A stretch of DNA of 64,000 nucleotides, taken from Epinephelus fuscoguttatus (lineage: Eukaryota > Chordata > Actinopteri > Perciformes > Serranidae). The stretch spans positions 15,911,537 to 15,975,536 of the forward strand of contig NC_064767.1 in the NCBI RefSeq assembly GCF_011397635.1. Reading direction: 5' to 3'. Below are positions 14,416 through 24,179 of the stretch, one piece after another. The translations under genes and the position numbers were made by a program. Below the pieces are notes generated by a model, which saw only the letters and a list, made by a program, of their open reading frames with translations, did not search any database and was not told where the DNA came from. Each line of letters starts with the position of its first letter. Within the stretch, counting starts at the first letter, position 1.

Positions 14416-15050
14416 GAGAACTAGCTCAAACAAGATTTTGTTTGGAATATATTAGCGGCGGTTTACAGCTCCCATGCTCCCATCCTTTCAATCTGTGTTT
14501 ATCACACGGGTTTGTATTCGCCGTCACGGTCCGGTTTGATAAATCATATCGTCGCCGCTGTGCACAGGAAGACTTGAGCTGCTGGTTAGAGAAGGCAGGG
14601 AAAGATTGATGTTGTGATCTTCCTCTCAAAATCGAGGGCTGGAAAAAAAAAAAAAAGCTTTATGCGCCATTGTTATTAAGGAAAGCCTGTGTGATGATGT
14701 CATGAAAGAAGCAGGCAGGACAGCACACACACAGTGACTCACACACACACACACACACACAAACACACACACTCACACAGGACGTTTGATCATGGCAAGA
14801 ATCTGATCTCCTAAACTGATACCGCCTTGCATTCCTCTCCCACATTCCAGGGTCAAGACGATGTCAAGTCTGTGTGTATGTGTGTTCAAAAGTGAGTGTG
14901 TGTGCTCAAAAGTGTGTGTGTGTGCACACAGTGTACTCCATTAAAACCTGTCATAGTAGAAGACACGGAGGCCCTCTCTATCTCATCATGCTCTTCTCTA
15001 TAAAACATCAAAAGAGTGCAGGGGTTAAAGTTGAGCTAATCACCCCATCC

Positions 15051-15098
<48 letters not shown>

Positions 15099-16377
15099 CC
15101 CTCCTCCCCTTCATCCTAACGCTGCTGACTTTGACAGTGAGTTATGGCGTGGCGGTGGGGCTCGGCTTTGAGGAGTCCACCTTCCCACACATACACACAA
15201 CACCGGCTCGCCGCTGCCAACTCGCACGGCCGAGGTTCGCCACAGAGAAACACAAAGAGCAGGCTTTTGTTGCACTCTGCAGGCCGCTGCGTCTCATTTA
15301 TCATTCATCGTTTCATTTAACTAACTTTTTTTTTTGGTTTGTTTATTCTACACCTGCCTCATATTTGTCTCTGCTTCTGTAAATGTTCCTGCGTGTGAGA
15401 GCTGCAAAGAAACACGTGCGAACTCAGGACGTTGTCGAACGTCAAGAGTCAGTTAACCTAAATTACACAGAAACATAATTTCCCTTTAATCTCCCGTGCG
15501 ATCTGGCCATGGTGTTGAGTTTTCTGCTCCCACCCCAATACAGTGGAGGTGAATGGAATTTGTTTGTGGTGTTCACACCCTTGCAAATAATATTTCAGCA
15601 ACCTTTTCCCAGAAAATGTCCCTCTAATGCAGGATAACCAACGCAACACAACAGTTTTATGAGGACTATTTCTTCAGAAGTCCTCCGAAAACCGCTATCT
15701 GCCTTCTCTATGTTATCTGTTCTCCAGAGTAACATGGAAACTGTGTCTGGAAAGGCACTTGTCAGACCACCACAAACAAAATTCCACCTCCATTTGTTGG
15801 GCTCTAAGCAGGAATCTTAAAAACAGACATGGGTGTGAGTTTCGCCTCAACATTGGGGACACACACACATGAAGCCAGCCAAAGAATTTTGTGCACCAAC
15901 ACTTCATTTCCTGCATTATGGGGATTTTTTTATGCACCAATTGCATCAATTTATGGTGCAAACTTCATCAGAATGAAAGTCTTTTGCCACTTTTGTGTTT
16001 TTAGTGGGGGGGGGGGCACATTTTAAATATTGAGGGAGACCTTTCCCTTGCATCCCCACGGAAATCTACACCAATGGAAAAAAGACGTCTTAAAATGAGG
16101 GCAAGCAAAAACAAAACTGTCTGCATGGTAGATATCAAGTGGCAAATGATAAAATATGTGTAATTTATATGAACCAACCCTTTAAAGTAGCACTGCTAAG
16201 GAAACATGTCCTCGCTGTGTGTAAAAAATGTTCACACACACAAATGCAGAAACCATGTGCTGCTGTTAACACATGCTTTGTTAAAAAGTAACAAGAGATC
16301 ATGTTACTTCACTGCATTAATAATATGTGGAAAGGTGGCATTTGTATACTCTACACAAGTATAAATGCACAATATAT

Positions 16378-16418
<41 letters not shown>

Positions 16419-16719
16419 TTGACCTGAGCGAGCTGTTTGATGTGTGTTCCTAACAGAGAATGAAACTGTTCCTTTGTGAGGGAGAAAGAAAAGGACGGAG
16501 GATCAGGTTGCCTCCTACACGCCATGTTCTCTCTGTGGAACTAATGTCATTTAGCAGCAAAGCCAGCAAACACACAGGCGTGACCGTGTGAGCTTGTGTG
16601 TTCAGAGATGACAGAGGGAGTGTGTGTGTGTTTGTGTGCCACCAATGCATGAATTATAACTAGGCTTTTGACTGGGGGTGAAGTCGGCCCTTCTTCATGG
16701 TTTGATGAGTCAGTGGTCA

Positions 16720-16780
<61 letters not shown>

Positions 16781-19700
16781 CACAGCAGGGATAAATGAGT
16801 GAGACAGAGAGGAGGAGGAAAGACAATGATAAACAGAGGATATTTTTCATGACCTCTGTTTTGTTTTAATGTTAAAAAAGAGGCAATGAATGAATAAACA
16901 GGAGGAATTCATATAAAGCGTTTCGTTAGTCATGTTAAACTATCAGACAAGGCTGTTATTTCCCCTTCAAGCCTGTCCGACTGTACTGGACTGGAAAATA
17001 ATAAGTGATGGCTGTCTTAATCAGTAACAAAAACCTCACTGAGCCCTGACGCTGTCACAGAGCTGTAACATCATGTTCTTAGAGATGAACTTTTGGGTTC
17101 AGTCGGCAGGGCCGGGCCAGTCCCCGCTTTAACGACACCCATGTAGAGGCCCACTTTTACCTGCTACTACTGTACGTTTGCTCCAACCACACCAGGGATT
17201 ACTTAGAAACTTCTATTGCAGGGGGCTGATGCTAATGGCCACCACAGCACATTTGAAGCCTTCAGACAAAGAATCACGGAAGTTGTTTGAAGATTTCAGA
17301 CGAGTGATGTTTTCAGATCTCATTAACTAAAGGCTGTTTGAGTGTTGTGTGGATAATTAGAGACGGCGGAGGCTGTGTATTTTCAGCGGTTGTATAACAA
17401 CGTTCCCATTAACACCTGACATAGAAGAAATCCCAAAGCAGCCAGAAGATGCATCTGGATTTTGTCTTGGTTGGAGGGCCTCAGATGCTTAAGCGCAGGT
17501 GTTAATCCACGCACATGGAGCTGGAAGCTGATTCTCATAATGGCTTGTTTCTTTTAAAAGTGTTTCTGGTTTTGCTCAACAAGTCAAAGCTTGTTTCAAA
17601 GCTCCAAGATAAAAGTGGAGCCAGATTAAAGCATCTGAATAATTTGACCTAAAACCAAGAAACATAAAGAAGTAGAAAATAAGTAGTTAATACTTTGCAA
17701 ATTCAGTTTTTTTGGTGTCTATCGCTGCACATCTTGACACATCCCCTATCTGTATTTAATGGCAGGTGTAAATTGGATCATTCATGCTCCAAGGAGCAGG
17801 GATTAACTATCAAACAATATAAATTCCCCAAACTAAGGCTAATCCACACTCCTCTGGATTCAAACCCATGCTGTTACGAGCATGTGGTCTGCACAACAGC
17901 AGACTGAGGCACCAGGAAACCACAAATCCCAGCCAATTTATAGCCCTTTATCCAAACATCTCTGTGGTGCACTGGATTGATGACCCATGTAGTTGGTCAC
18001 CAACGGAGTTCTGCAAAACAGCTAATTTACATAATCGCATCATAAATACCGAGAATTCATTTAATCATCTCCTCTGTTCTGATGCTCAGGGCTAAAGAGT
18101 GTTGATATGATAAGACAGCGAGTTATTAAGGAAGGAGAGAGAGGCAGAGGCAGAGAGAGAGCAAAGGGATCAGCGAGTGAGTGAGTGAGCTTGTCCTGAT
18201 TTAAGCTGCCGCTTGGGGCCAAATGAAAATTAATTAATTTCTGTGAAGAATCAATTTCTCAGAATGACAGTGTCAGATTCAATGTGTGCATGTGTGTGTG
18301 TCAGAGAGAGACTGTGTGTGTGTGTGTGTGTGCATGTCAGAGAGAGCGGGAGATCACAGCCTACGATAACATGACAAACTTTTAAAGATTTTTTTTTTAT
18401 TAGGATTACTAAAATTCATTATCGTCAACACCATCATCACCATCACAGTGTTTATCACCCTTTAAAATGGTAATTAGTGACAGGCGGGCCTATAGCTGCA
18501 GTGATGTGGGGAATAAAAGGGGGCAAACTGGACGTCCAGTCGGCCATCATCATCAAGCGGTACACAACCAAACAAAAACAATTCATAATTTCAGATCATT
18601 TCATATATTGAATACTCCTTTTATCTGATACAGTTACATGTGTAACAGCATCTAGAAGCTTTTAATTTAGAGATATGTCATGCAGATTTTAGCGTAAACC
18701 CAAGTACTCAAATATTCACAAACAGTAGGACACAGAATGTCATACATAAAACAATTGCAAACAACAGGTCTTTGCAAACTAATCAGTAATTATCAATGCA
18801 ATTTGCAAAAAGTTATTATTCAGATGTTTGTCATGATGTGCAGAAAAATTCCACAGTTTAAAATGGGTGGGTAAATGTCCCTAAAATCCTTTATGTGTCT
18901 TGATACCCAGTGGTGTACCGGAGGGTAAATGCAGGTATGCAGGTATACACACTTCTTTTTCTAGCTGTTTACATTATACCCGCCTATCAGCCAAAATGTG
19001 GAACATATAGGAGGTTATACCCACTTCCTCCATGGTTATCTACCCACCTCATCAGCGACCACCAAACCACTGATTGTACCTGCTTTAGATAACCCCACCT
19101 GCTGCACCCACCCCCTTCACACATAAACTGGGCAGCTTAACCCATCACCACCAGGGCTGCGTCCCCCTCTACTCACTATATAGTCCTCTATAATGCTCCC
19201 TATACAGATGAGTAGTGAATGAGTGAATGGTTTCGGACACAGCCCGGGTCACCCTCTGTCACCCCTCCACACCCTGCTCACCTTGCGTTGGTACAGTCGT
19301 TGTAGAGCGTCTCGAAGTCCTGCCTGGAGATGAGTTTGCACCGGTTCACCCCGGGCTGGATGGCCCCGAGCCCCCGCAGCACCCGCACCTGCTCCACGTT
19401 GCACACCACCGGGGCAATGTCCAGCCGCTTCAGCTTGGTGTAGACGGTGTGCAGCCCGCCGACCAGGTGCTTGAGAAACACGTCGAAAGCCTGGGGCAGG
19501 CAGATGAGCTCCGTGTCTTTCACCGTGAACGACGCCAGCTTGGCACCTTTCACCTCCACCAGTTTGCACTCGTTGTTCTGCGGCGTGCTCTCCACGGGCG
19601 ACGGGGTGGCGTACACGGGCTTGCTGGCGCTGCCGGACACCGGAGCTCCTCCGGTTTTCAATGGGGTCCCGTTCGGTAGTAAGATGTCCGCCCTGAACTG

Positions 19701-19868
19701 GTGCAGCAGCGCCGGGTGCGCCACCGGAGGAGCCGGGGAGGAGGCGGCGGAGGTGGCCGCAGGTGGCGGAGAGTTGGTGGCCGGAGAGACGGAACTCGGC
19801 GCCGGGTGGTGCCCGAGTGTGGCGGCGGGGAGCAGAGCCGGGGCTGCCGGAGTTGCCATGGTGGTCAT
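1121..19868 (-). CDS. dach1: dach1, dachshund family transcription cofactor (5' six coding exons, partial)
   Basis: Nuclear DNA-binding cofactor of the SKI/SNO/DAC family that works with SIX and EYA proteins in eye, limb and muscle development. Coding exons read on the minus strand: 19282-19868, 11468-11577, 8106-8216, 3064-3242, 1369-1489 and 1121-1255 (1243 nt, all junctions in phase). The N-terminal DACH box occupies about residues 100-195 (ELICLPQAFD, LKHLVGGLHTVYTKL, GLGAIQPGVNRCKLI). It is followed by SRPGRPPKR and the LPFMMM...SVIK segment known from DACH1/2. The exon with NVLGHSPGVVHG matches a stretch present in DACH1 and absent from DACH2, and the mzt1-bora-dis3-pibf1 neighbours agree. 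The C-terminal DACH box is not in the window and should lie to the left. The mammalian segment between KIKLEAM... and LPFMMM (with SWDKE) was not found; exons 3 and 4 join in phase without it. Confidence 0.95.
1369..1489 (-). CDS. dach1: dach1 coding exon 5
   Basis: Acceptor gttcggtag|gagcga and donor aacacac|gtacgt. It encodes ERVRDSPSPSPSLEEAQMSS, then a serine-rich tail SSSVSSSPSHTERT. The human equivalent is ERVPDSPSPAPSLEE...SSSVSSSPARTES. A donor four bases further downstream would break the frame into exon 6. Confidence 0.9.
1490..3063. other. dach1 intron 4
   Basis: Holds a poly-C run of about 21 bases near 1798-1818 and an inverted-repeat element at 1871-2046. The rest is AT-rich unique-looking sequence with no exon signal. 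Confidence 0.6.
1871..2046. mobile_element. foldback (inverted-repeat) element, probable MITE
   Basis: The two ends are inverted copies of each other. CCTCTGATTGGCT at 1915-1927 is the perfect reverse complement of 2002-2014. Outside these, ggcaaaggcatgacctgcc on the left pairs imperfectly with ggcagatcattccttcgcc on the right. A loop of about 75 bases separates the arms. This structure fits a small non-autonomous DNA transposon. No clear target-site duplication was found. Confidence 0.6.
3064..3242 (-). CDS. dach1: dach1 coding exon 4
   Basis: Acceptor tcccccaccag|ttctgg and donor attaag|gtgaac. It encodes VLDQLPFMMMSHPLIPASLA, then a Met-rich stretch (SMAMGQMNRLSTLASMANVA) and finally TSVIK. 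This is the strongly conserved region between the two DACH boxes. It is 179 nt and phase-compatible with exon 3. Confidence 0.93.
5231..5286. repeat. (AC)28 microsatellite
   Basis: Uninterrupted AC dinucleotide tract of 56 bp inside dach1 intron 3. TG-rich stretches flank it at 4889-4915, 5010-5060 and 5565-5625. Confidence 0.97.
6560..6645 (-). mobile_element. LINE 3'-end-like fragment
   Basis: On the minus strand this reads gtgaagcactttgggctgc, then aaaggtgctatacaaataaa. That is the end of many fish L2/CR1-type LINEs and gene-derived copies of them. Only the tail is present, with no coding part. Confidence 0.5.
8106..8216 (-). CDS. dach1: dach1 coding exon 3
   Basis: Acceptor ccctctcag|atctg and donor ggactgg|gtgag. 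It encodes DLSALAKKIKLEAMAGYHSN, then QHGGPNGENGD, matching human KKIKLEAMSNYHASNNQHG. Mammalian DACH1 carries a poly-alanine run just before KKIKLEAM. Here the exon starts DLSALAKK, so the homopolymer is missing. Confidence 0.92.
8217..11467. other. dach1 intron 2
   Basis: Contains short CA tracts (9351-9366, 9531-9550), pyrimidine-rich stretches (8980-9040, 9185-9215) and an AT-rich half (10450-11340). The block 10190-10400 is unique and moderately GC-rich. No exon or recognisable element was found. Confidence 0.55.
11468..11577 (-). CDS. dach1: dach1 coding exon 2
   Basis: Acceptor ctgcccgcag|ttcgagg and donor cctgcag|gtgacc. It encodes SSRPGRPPKRLQSVTEG and ends HAGIMPPAG, matching the DACH1 segment directly after the N-terminal DACH box (SSRPGRPPKRTQSV in human). 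The split serine codon (ag|t) joins exon 1 correctly. Confidence 0.93.
12024..12050. promoter_or_regulatory. perfect 10-bp inverted repeat with TGATTGA cores
   Basis: TTGATTGAGC (12024-12033) and GCTCAATCAA (12041-12050) are exact reverse complements with a 7-base centre CGGGCAT. Each arm contains TGATTGA, which resembles a PBX-type site. Function is inferred. Confidence 0.4.
12500..12670. promoter_or_regulatory. candidate conserved enhancer in dach1 intron 1
   Basis: Unique, repeat-free block between microsatellites. It contains TAATTA (12520-12525), CTAATCC, TCATTAAGG, ATTAATGG, the POU octamer ATTTGCAT (12593-12600), CATCAATTA and CCAAT. DACH1 introns are known to hold deeply conserved enhancers; identity as one of them is inference. 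Confidence 0.45.
12773..12846. repeat. (TG)n microsatellite, interrupted
   Basis: TG tract 12773-12818, then a short unique spacer, then TG again 12831-12846. Confidence 0.97.
12977..13025. repeat. (CA)24 microsatellite
   Basis: Uninterrupted CA tract. It is complementary to the TG tract about 160 bp upstream, forming a long inverted pair. Confidence 0.97.
13086..13115. repeat. (GACA)n tetranucleotide repeat
   Basis: About seven GACA units in a row, shortly after the CA tract. Confidence 0.95.
13204..13224. repeat. poly-T run
   Basis: 21 consecutive T bases in dach1 intron 1. Confidence 0.95.
13338..13398. repeat. (AC)n microsatellite
   Basis: AC tract with one T interruption near 13347, then about 25 perfect units. 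Confidence 0.97.
13852..14127. repeat. compound TG microsatellite cluster
   Basis: TG tracts at 13852-13877 and 14061-14127 (interrupted by cg and ta units), with a short CA tract at 13988-14006 between them. Confidence 0.93.
14379..14413. repeat. (TG)17 microsatellite
   Basis: TG dinucleotide tract. A CA tract at 14228-14255 lies in the opposite sense nearby. Confidence 0.95.
14740..14778. repeat. (CA)n microsatellite
   Basis: CA tract with one extra A at 14761-14763. Confidence 0.95.
15053..15097. repeat. (CA)22 microsatellite
   Basis: Uninterrupted CA tract within dach1 intron 1. Confidence 0.97.
15470..16080. repeat. probable degenerate interspersed repeat
   Basis: Contains sentences such as cagtggaggtgaatggaat and gtctggaaaggcacttgtca that I associate with an abundant fish repeat. 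No coding remnant or clear ends are visible. Confidence 0.35.
16380..16414. repeat. (CA)17 microsatellite
   Basis: Uninterrupted CA tract within dach1 intron 1. Confidence 0.97.
16722..16780. repeat. (TG)n microsatellite
   Basis: TG tract with a single TT interruption in the middle. Confidence 0.97.
17857..17925 (-). mobile_element. tRNA-like SINE fragment
   Basis: On the minus strand, tggtgcctcagtctgctg resembles a pol III A box. About 48 bases after the start of the A-box-like part comes GGTTTGAATCC, a B-box match. No stable cloverleaf is evident, so this is more likely a degraded tRNA-derived SINE than a tRNA gene. Confidence 0.35.
18180..18560. promoter_or_regulatory. candidate enhancer block near dach1 exon 1
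   Basis: Two unique segments flank a short TG tract. The first has AAAATTAATTAATTT and GAATCAATTT. The second has TGGTAATTAGTGACAGG and a GATGTGGGG stretch. They carry no repeat signature. Enhancer function is inferred from composition and location in the first intron. Confidence 0.35.
19282..19868 (-). CDS. dach1: dach1 coding exon 1 (N-terminal DACH box)
   Basis: Encodes 195 residues plus two bases: an Ala/Pro/Ser-rich N-terminus, then the complete N-terminal DACH box ending YNDCTNA, with donor gcaag|gtgagc. I place the start at 19868 (MTTMATPAAP). A second ATG at 19859 sits in a perfect ACCATGG context and may be preferred. The frame is open upstream to an ATG at 20024, but those 52 residues resemble no DACH N-terminus. 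The exon is GC- and CpG-rich, unlike its surroundings, as expected for a developmental CpG-island promoter. The antisense frames are also open because of the GC content and should be ignored. Confidence 0.95.
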
Positions 19869-20200
19869 GTCCGAGGAATTAGGAGAAAAGTAAACTTCTA
19901 AGTGAACTAATTTAAGAAAAGTAACTTCGCCCAACAAATGCGGTTTGTCCGCGAGAGGCAGCTGCGCATTGAGGAGAGGGGGACAACAGAGAGAGGAGAC
20001 AGGGTCCGTGTGTGGAAAAAACACATCACATAGTTGAATGAGAAAGAGAGGAGGCTTGTCTCCGAGCTGGAGATGCTACTGTCACATTATCATAAAGAGG
20101 TGGAGCCTGGGTGTATTCTTAGAGAGTGAGAGACACGTTCACACACAGGGAGAGAGAGCACAGATTAGCCTACATAAACTTTGGATAAGCCTATTTATGA
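19869..20200 (-). promoter_or_regulatory. dach1 5'UTR and promoter region
   Basis: Sequence directly upstream of the chosen start codon. There is no in-frame stop back to 20024, so the 5'UTR continues the exon here. No clear TATA box was seen. The transcription start cannot be fixed from sequence. Confidence 0.5.
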
Positions 20201-20818
20201 ACGCCTAACCAATGACACTTTAATATTAATGCTCCTGATGGGACTCAATCTGTCTTCCTTATGACATCTCTAAACCTTCATGGCATCGCTGTAATCTTCC
20301 CACAACATCGTTTGTGACTAATAGTTGTATAATTGTATTATCTTTGGAAAAAAAAAACATAGCTTGATTACTGTAGTTATTTGTCTTGAGAGCAAATATT
20401 CTCCATGTTTAAATACTTGTTAATATGAATACCATCAGAGAGACTTTGTTTAAGCTGATTATAGAGTGCTGAGGAATAAAATACAAAAACAGACCTGAAA
20501 GAGAGAGACATAAATTTGTATAGAGGCTTTGATAGGAAAGAGATAACAACGTTGTGAGATATAGGAAAAGACACCTGCCAAATTACTAGTACATCCACGT
20601 TAAATGCTTTTTTAAAAAGGTAAATCAGGGGCGTTTTTAGAGGACGTTTTACCTTTGTATAAATAATTTATGTTGCACCTCATTCCAGGGGCGGATAATG
20701 AGACAATGGGCTTCTGGGCACAGATATGAAACGGCCCCACCACCTCTCCCACACAGCAGCAAGAAACAGACTTTGTGGTGCTTCATCTCTTGTTTTGTTG
20801 TTGTTGTTTTGTGTATCT

Positions 20819-21435
20819 TTAGCCCCGTTTCCACCGAGCAGTACAGTACGGTTCAGTTCAGTTCGTTTTTTTTCCATTTCCATTGTGAAAAGTTGTGGAT
20901 GGTACCAATAGAACCGTTCTGTACCGTCCCCATTTTTGGTCCCCCCTCTGTTGGGGTACCTAGCACACAGATCTGGTACTAAAAGATGGAGCTGTGAACA
21001 CTGCGGTCTGTTGATTGGTCAATAGAGGACGGTCACTCTTCTCAGGGCTGAGTTGTGGCTGGTTTTGAGGCTCATGTAACCACCGTTCATGCTGTGGAGA
21101 GTTTTATTAGTAAACTGTAACTATAAAATGAAAGAATGTTTTGCTGCCTCTTGCAGCAGCTGGAGTTGGAGAAGAAAATAACTTAATTCATTGGTCCCAC
21201 TGCCGGCAACTTTAAAGGTGGAACGTTAACTTGTAGTGTTACTCAAAGGACAAGTTTACGATGTGAATCCATCAGCACACCTTAAATTTCAATACGACAA
21301 CTCTGACCATCATTTGACAACCCCACCCACATTTAAGAGTACTGTTTGTGGTGAAAACTCTAGGGTCTAGGTACCATGTGTCTAAAGGGTTACCTTTGGT
21401 TCCATACCGAAAGTGTTTTGTGGAAACTGAGCTTT
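20819..21435. mobile_element. MITE nested in the hAT-like element
   Basis: Begins agccccgtttccaccgagca and ends tgttttgtggaaactgagct, so GTTTCCAC/GTGGAAAC are inverted at the two ends. The inside has tacagtacggttcagttcag and a mirrored ggttccataccgaaagtg near the other end. It interrupts the tgtctcttt-rich interior of the larger element. The family was not determined. Confidence 0.6.
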
Positions 21436-21929
21436 TGTCGTTGTGTGTGTCTCTTTAAGGTAATTTTGTGTCTCTTAGAAGTTGTTTTGTGTCTCTCTTT
21501 GGTTGTTTTCCACTTCTTGTAGTTACTTTGAGTCTCTTCCTGGCTGATTCATGTTAATTTGATTAACATTTTGCAGGTAAAGGCCAGAGGGCTGACACTT
21601 TAGGCACAAAAACCACTTGCCTATGATTAGAAAAAATCATGTTTGGGCTTAAAATACCTGGTTTTGGTGTATTAAAAGCTGCTGGAAATGCAGAGATGTC
21701 TTGGTAAAAAAACAGCTGCCTTTCATGGCACTGCCTCCGATGGAAACGGCCCCACCACCTCTCCTACACAGGCGCAAGAAACAGACTTTGTAGTGGTTTG
21801 CCTCTTGGTTTGTGTATCTTTGGAGTCATTAATGTCTCTTTGAAGTCATTTTATGTCTCTCTTTGGTTGTATGTCACTTTTTTTTGCATCTTTTTGTAGC
21901 AACCTAGCTTCTCTGTATCTCTCCCAACT

Positions 21930-22322
21930 TCACATCCACACCCCCACGCGCTCTCAGGTCTTCCTCATCCATACAACTTGCCGTCCCGCCACCCCGCCTG
22001 ACCACCATGGGGTCTAGAGCCTTCAGCTGCTCTGCCCCCCACCTCTGGAACTCCCTCCCACTGAACAGTCGTCGCATCAGCTCTTTCGCCACTTTCGAAT
22101 CTGCCAAACACATCCATTTTTTACATAGAATTGTATTCACTGTTAACTTGTTTTGTTGAAAATGTATTTGTTATGTTACTATTATATTATAATTTATTTT
22201 ATGTTATTTACTCCTTATCTTGTTTACTTGTTTTAATCTGCTGTCATTTTCTCTACCATTACCTGTAAGGTGACCTTGAGTGTCGTAAAAGGCGCCTATA
22301 AATAAAATGTATTATTATCATT
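21930..22322 (+). mobile_element. L2-type LINE, 5'-truncated 3' end
   Basis: One plus-strand frame encodes the end of a LINE reverse transcriptase ORF: SRAFSCSAPHLWNSLPLNSR followed by RISSFATFESAKH. Then comes a 3'UTR ending accttgagtgtcgtaaaagg, cgcctataaataaaatg and tattattatcatt. Both features are typical of fish L2 elements. It is inserted inside the hAT-like element. Confidence 0.8.
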
Positions 22323-22686
22323 AGTTATTGTGAGTCTCCTCCTGGCTGATACATGTTAATTTGAGTGACATTTTGCAGGTGAAGGCAAAGGGGGGGTGAC
22401 ACTTTGGGCTCCTGGGTCTGTGCCCGGTAGGCCCATTCAGTAATCCATCCATGTCTCATTCCTGCCGGGTGCCATTATTTGTTATTATTGTAATGTTGTT
22501 TGCACTCCGCACCGTAACGATCTTAAATCAACAATAATTAGAATCAGAATTTGAATGAAAAGCGTCCAAAAAAAGAGTCACATCAGATAGATAAGAGATT
22601 GTACAAAAGCTCATAAGGGGGCCAATAACCTTGTCTTGACAAATTGACCCCTTTACCTGTTCCCTGTTCTGTTTCCTCATCCAGTC

Positions 22687-22688
<2 letters not shown>

Positions 22689-22736
<48 letters not shown>
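22689..22736. repeat. (CA)24 microsatellite
   Basis: Uninterrupted CA tract in the dach1 upstream region. Confidence 0.97.
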
Positions 22737-22741
<5 letters not shown>

Positions 22742-22979
22742 AGAGGCACACACACTCCCATCATTTACATATGGAGCTTGCAGTCCTTTCAAAGTGGCTT
22801 TCACGGAACATTGTGCTGATAATGATCTTGGTCGTGAGGGAGAGAGAGACACAGATCTCCAGAGACCATCTCACCATAAGACAAGGGGGAAGAGGATAAA
22901 ACTCCGACTGTACTCCAACTCAAAGGACTTTAACACTCTTTTCCTCCCGACACCCCCCCACCCTCTCTCTCTCTCTCCA

Positions 22980-23130
22980 ATAAGCCCTCTTGTGTTTTTT
23001 AATTGGCAGAAATTAATCTTTAGGATGTAGATGGTAGATTTACATTCATTAAAAGTCAAGAGAGGAAGCCAGGCTTGATGCTAATCAAATCTGCTTAATT
23101 ATGCTTAACATGAGTATCTCCAGGGGAAGA
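22980..23130. promoter_or_regulatory. candidate enhancer upstream of dach1
   Basis: Unique block with TTTTTAATTGGCAG, AAATTAATCTTTAGG, GATGCTAATCAAATC and CTTAATTATGCTTAAC. This density of TAAT cores outside any repeat resembles developmental conserved non-coding elements. Inference only. Confidence 0.35.
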
Positions 23131-23605
23131 GAGAGAGAGAGAGAGGGAGAGAGAGAGATAGCTAACTCGAACTTTTTACTTTTTGCCTTTGATAACTCCT
23201 GCTGAGTATGGCCTTTTCCTTGCCAAAAAGAAATGTCACGACTCTCTTTCTCCATCTGTAGAAAATACACCGATAAAGCCATCAGTGTTAAGCAGAGCTG
23301 ATTCATGTGGTAAATTCCCACCTTAAAGTGTTTAATACAGTGAAACGTTCAGTTTTAACCTCCCAGGCTAGTGCACCGCAACTTTTTACACTCGTGGCAA
23401 CATCTGATAATAGATTTACTTTGCACCTTCCTTAACCTACAAAAGGCGGCATAACACGGACCTGATGAGTAATATGACAGCCGGTGGAAATGATTTGTGA
23501 TTACACCCTTACATGCTAGGTTTTGCTTAATTTTTCATTTAGTTCATCCGTCCACGGTCTGATAAGCAACCACAGTGTTTTAAAAGAACCCTGTTAGCAG
23601 TAGGT

Positions 23606-23672
23606 TGCAGGATGCCCTGGTGGGAAGTGACTTTGTCTCACAACAGGAAGGTCACAGGTTTAATTCCTACAG
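23606..23672 (+). mobile_element. tRNA-derived SINE head
   Basis: Reads gccctggtgggaagtgactt, then tgtctcacaacaggaaggtc and acaggtttaattcct. This is a degraded version of the fish tRNA-derived SINE phrase (gcctcacaacaagaaggttc...gggttcgattcc). The B box survives as GGTTTAATTCC. Loss of several box positions argues against a functional tRNA gene. Confidence 0.6.
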
Positions 23673-24179
23673 CAGCTATTGTGCTTAAACTCCCATGAAA
23701 TGAAACAATGAACTGATACTTGCTGCAAAATCTTTCCGGTTACTGAACTATAAAAATACAGCATACCAACCTCAGTTAAAGGGGAACAGCTTACAGGTGT
23801 TGGAGCAACCGAAGCGGCAGAATAAATGTTGGCATTGTATGTTTCTGCAAAACATGGATACAATACATTTGTATGTTATTATGAAGATGATAAGGTCGAA
23901 ACTTTGTGTTTCAACAGTGCTGTGGTTAATGTGTGGTTATGTTTAGACACAAAAACCACTTGGTTATGGTTGGGAAAGATCAGGTTTGGGCTCAAAACAC
24001 CCACATTTGGTGTCTTAAGAAGCTGCTGGAAACACAGTGATGTCTCTGTAAAAATCAATGGCATTTAGCTGCGCAAAATCTAATGAGGCGACTCAAGCGA
24101 TGTCACTTGAGCAAATGTTGGCTCAGACCGAAGACTAGAAGAAATGAGAAACAAAAAATTTGGGGCGTGGGGAGTTAAA

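Larger units (their letters stand above)
11578..19281. other. dach1 intron 1, rich in microsatellites and enhancer-like blocks
   Basis: Large first intron of 7.7 kb. The interval 12770-16780 carries a dozen CA/TG tracts. Unique blocks with dense homeodomain-type motifs sit at about 12010-12200, 12500-12670, 12855-12975, 17240-17560 and 18180-18560. A tRNA-like SINE fragment lies near 17860-17925, and a probable old repeat at 15470-16080. No exon was found. Confidence 0.6.
20686..22453. mobile_element. hAT-like DNA transposon, non-autonomous, with nested insertions
   Basis: Starts CAGGGGCGGATAATGAG; the reverse complement of its end reads CATGGATGGATTACTGA, and both continue into ATGGGC...GGGCACAGA. 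So there are imperfect terminal inverted repeats of about 35 bp. The flanks are cctcattc (20678-20685) and tctcattc (22454-22461), a 7/8-matching 8-bp target duplication typical of hAT elements. The interior has an internal near-duplicate (20730-20790 and 21745-21800, aagaaacagactttgt), minisatellite-like tgtctcttt units, a second transposon and a LINE tail. No transposase remains. Confidence 0.72.

Noticed and set aside
17857-17925. Possible tRNA gene on the minus strand
   Set aside because: No convincing cloverleaf or flanking terminator arrangement; kept only as a weak SINE-like fragment.
19227-19901. Long open frames on the plus strand opposite dach1 exon 1
   Set aside because: They are antisense to a GC-rich, highly conserved coding exon; high GC removes stop codons and no recognisable protein is encoded.
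23606-23672. Possible tRNA gene
   Set aside because: Only box-like remnants are present, the B box is altered and no acceptor stem pairs; a degraded tRNA-derived SINE explains it better.
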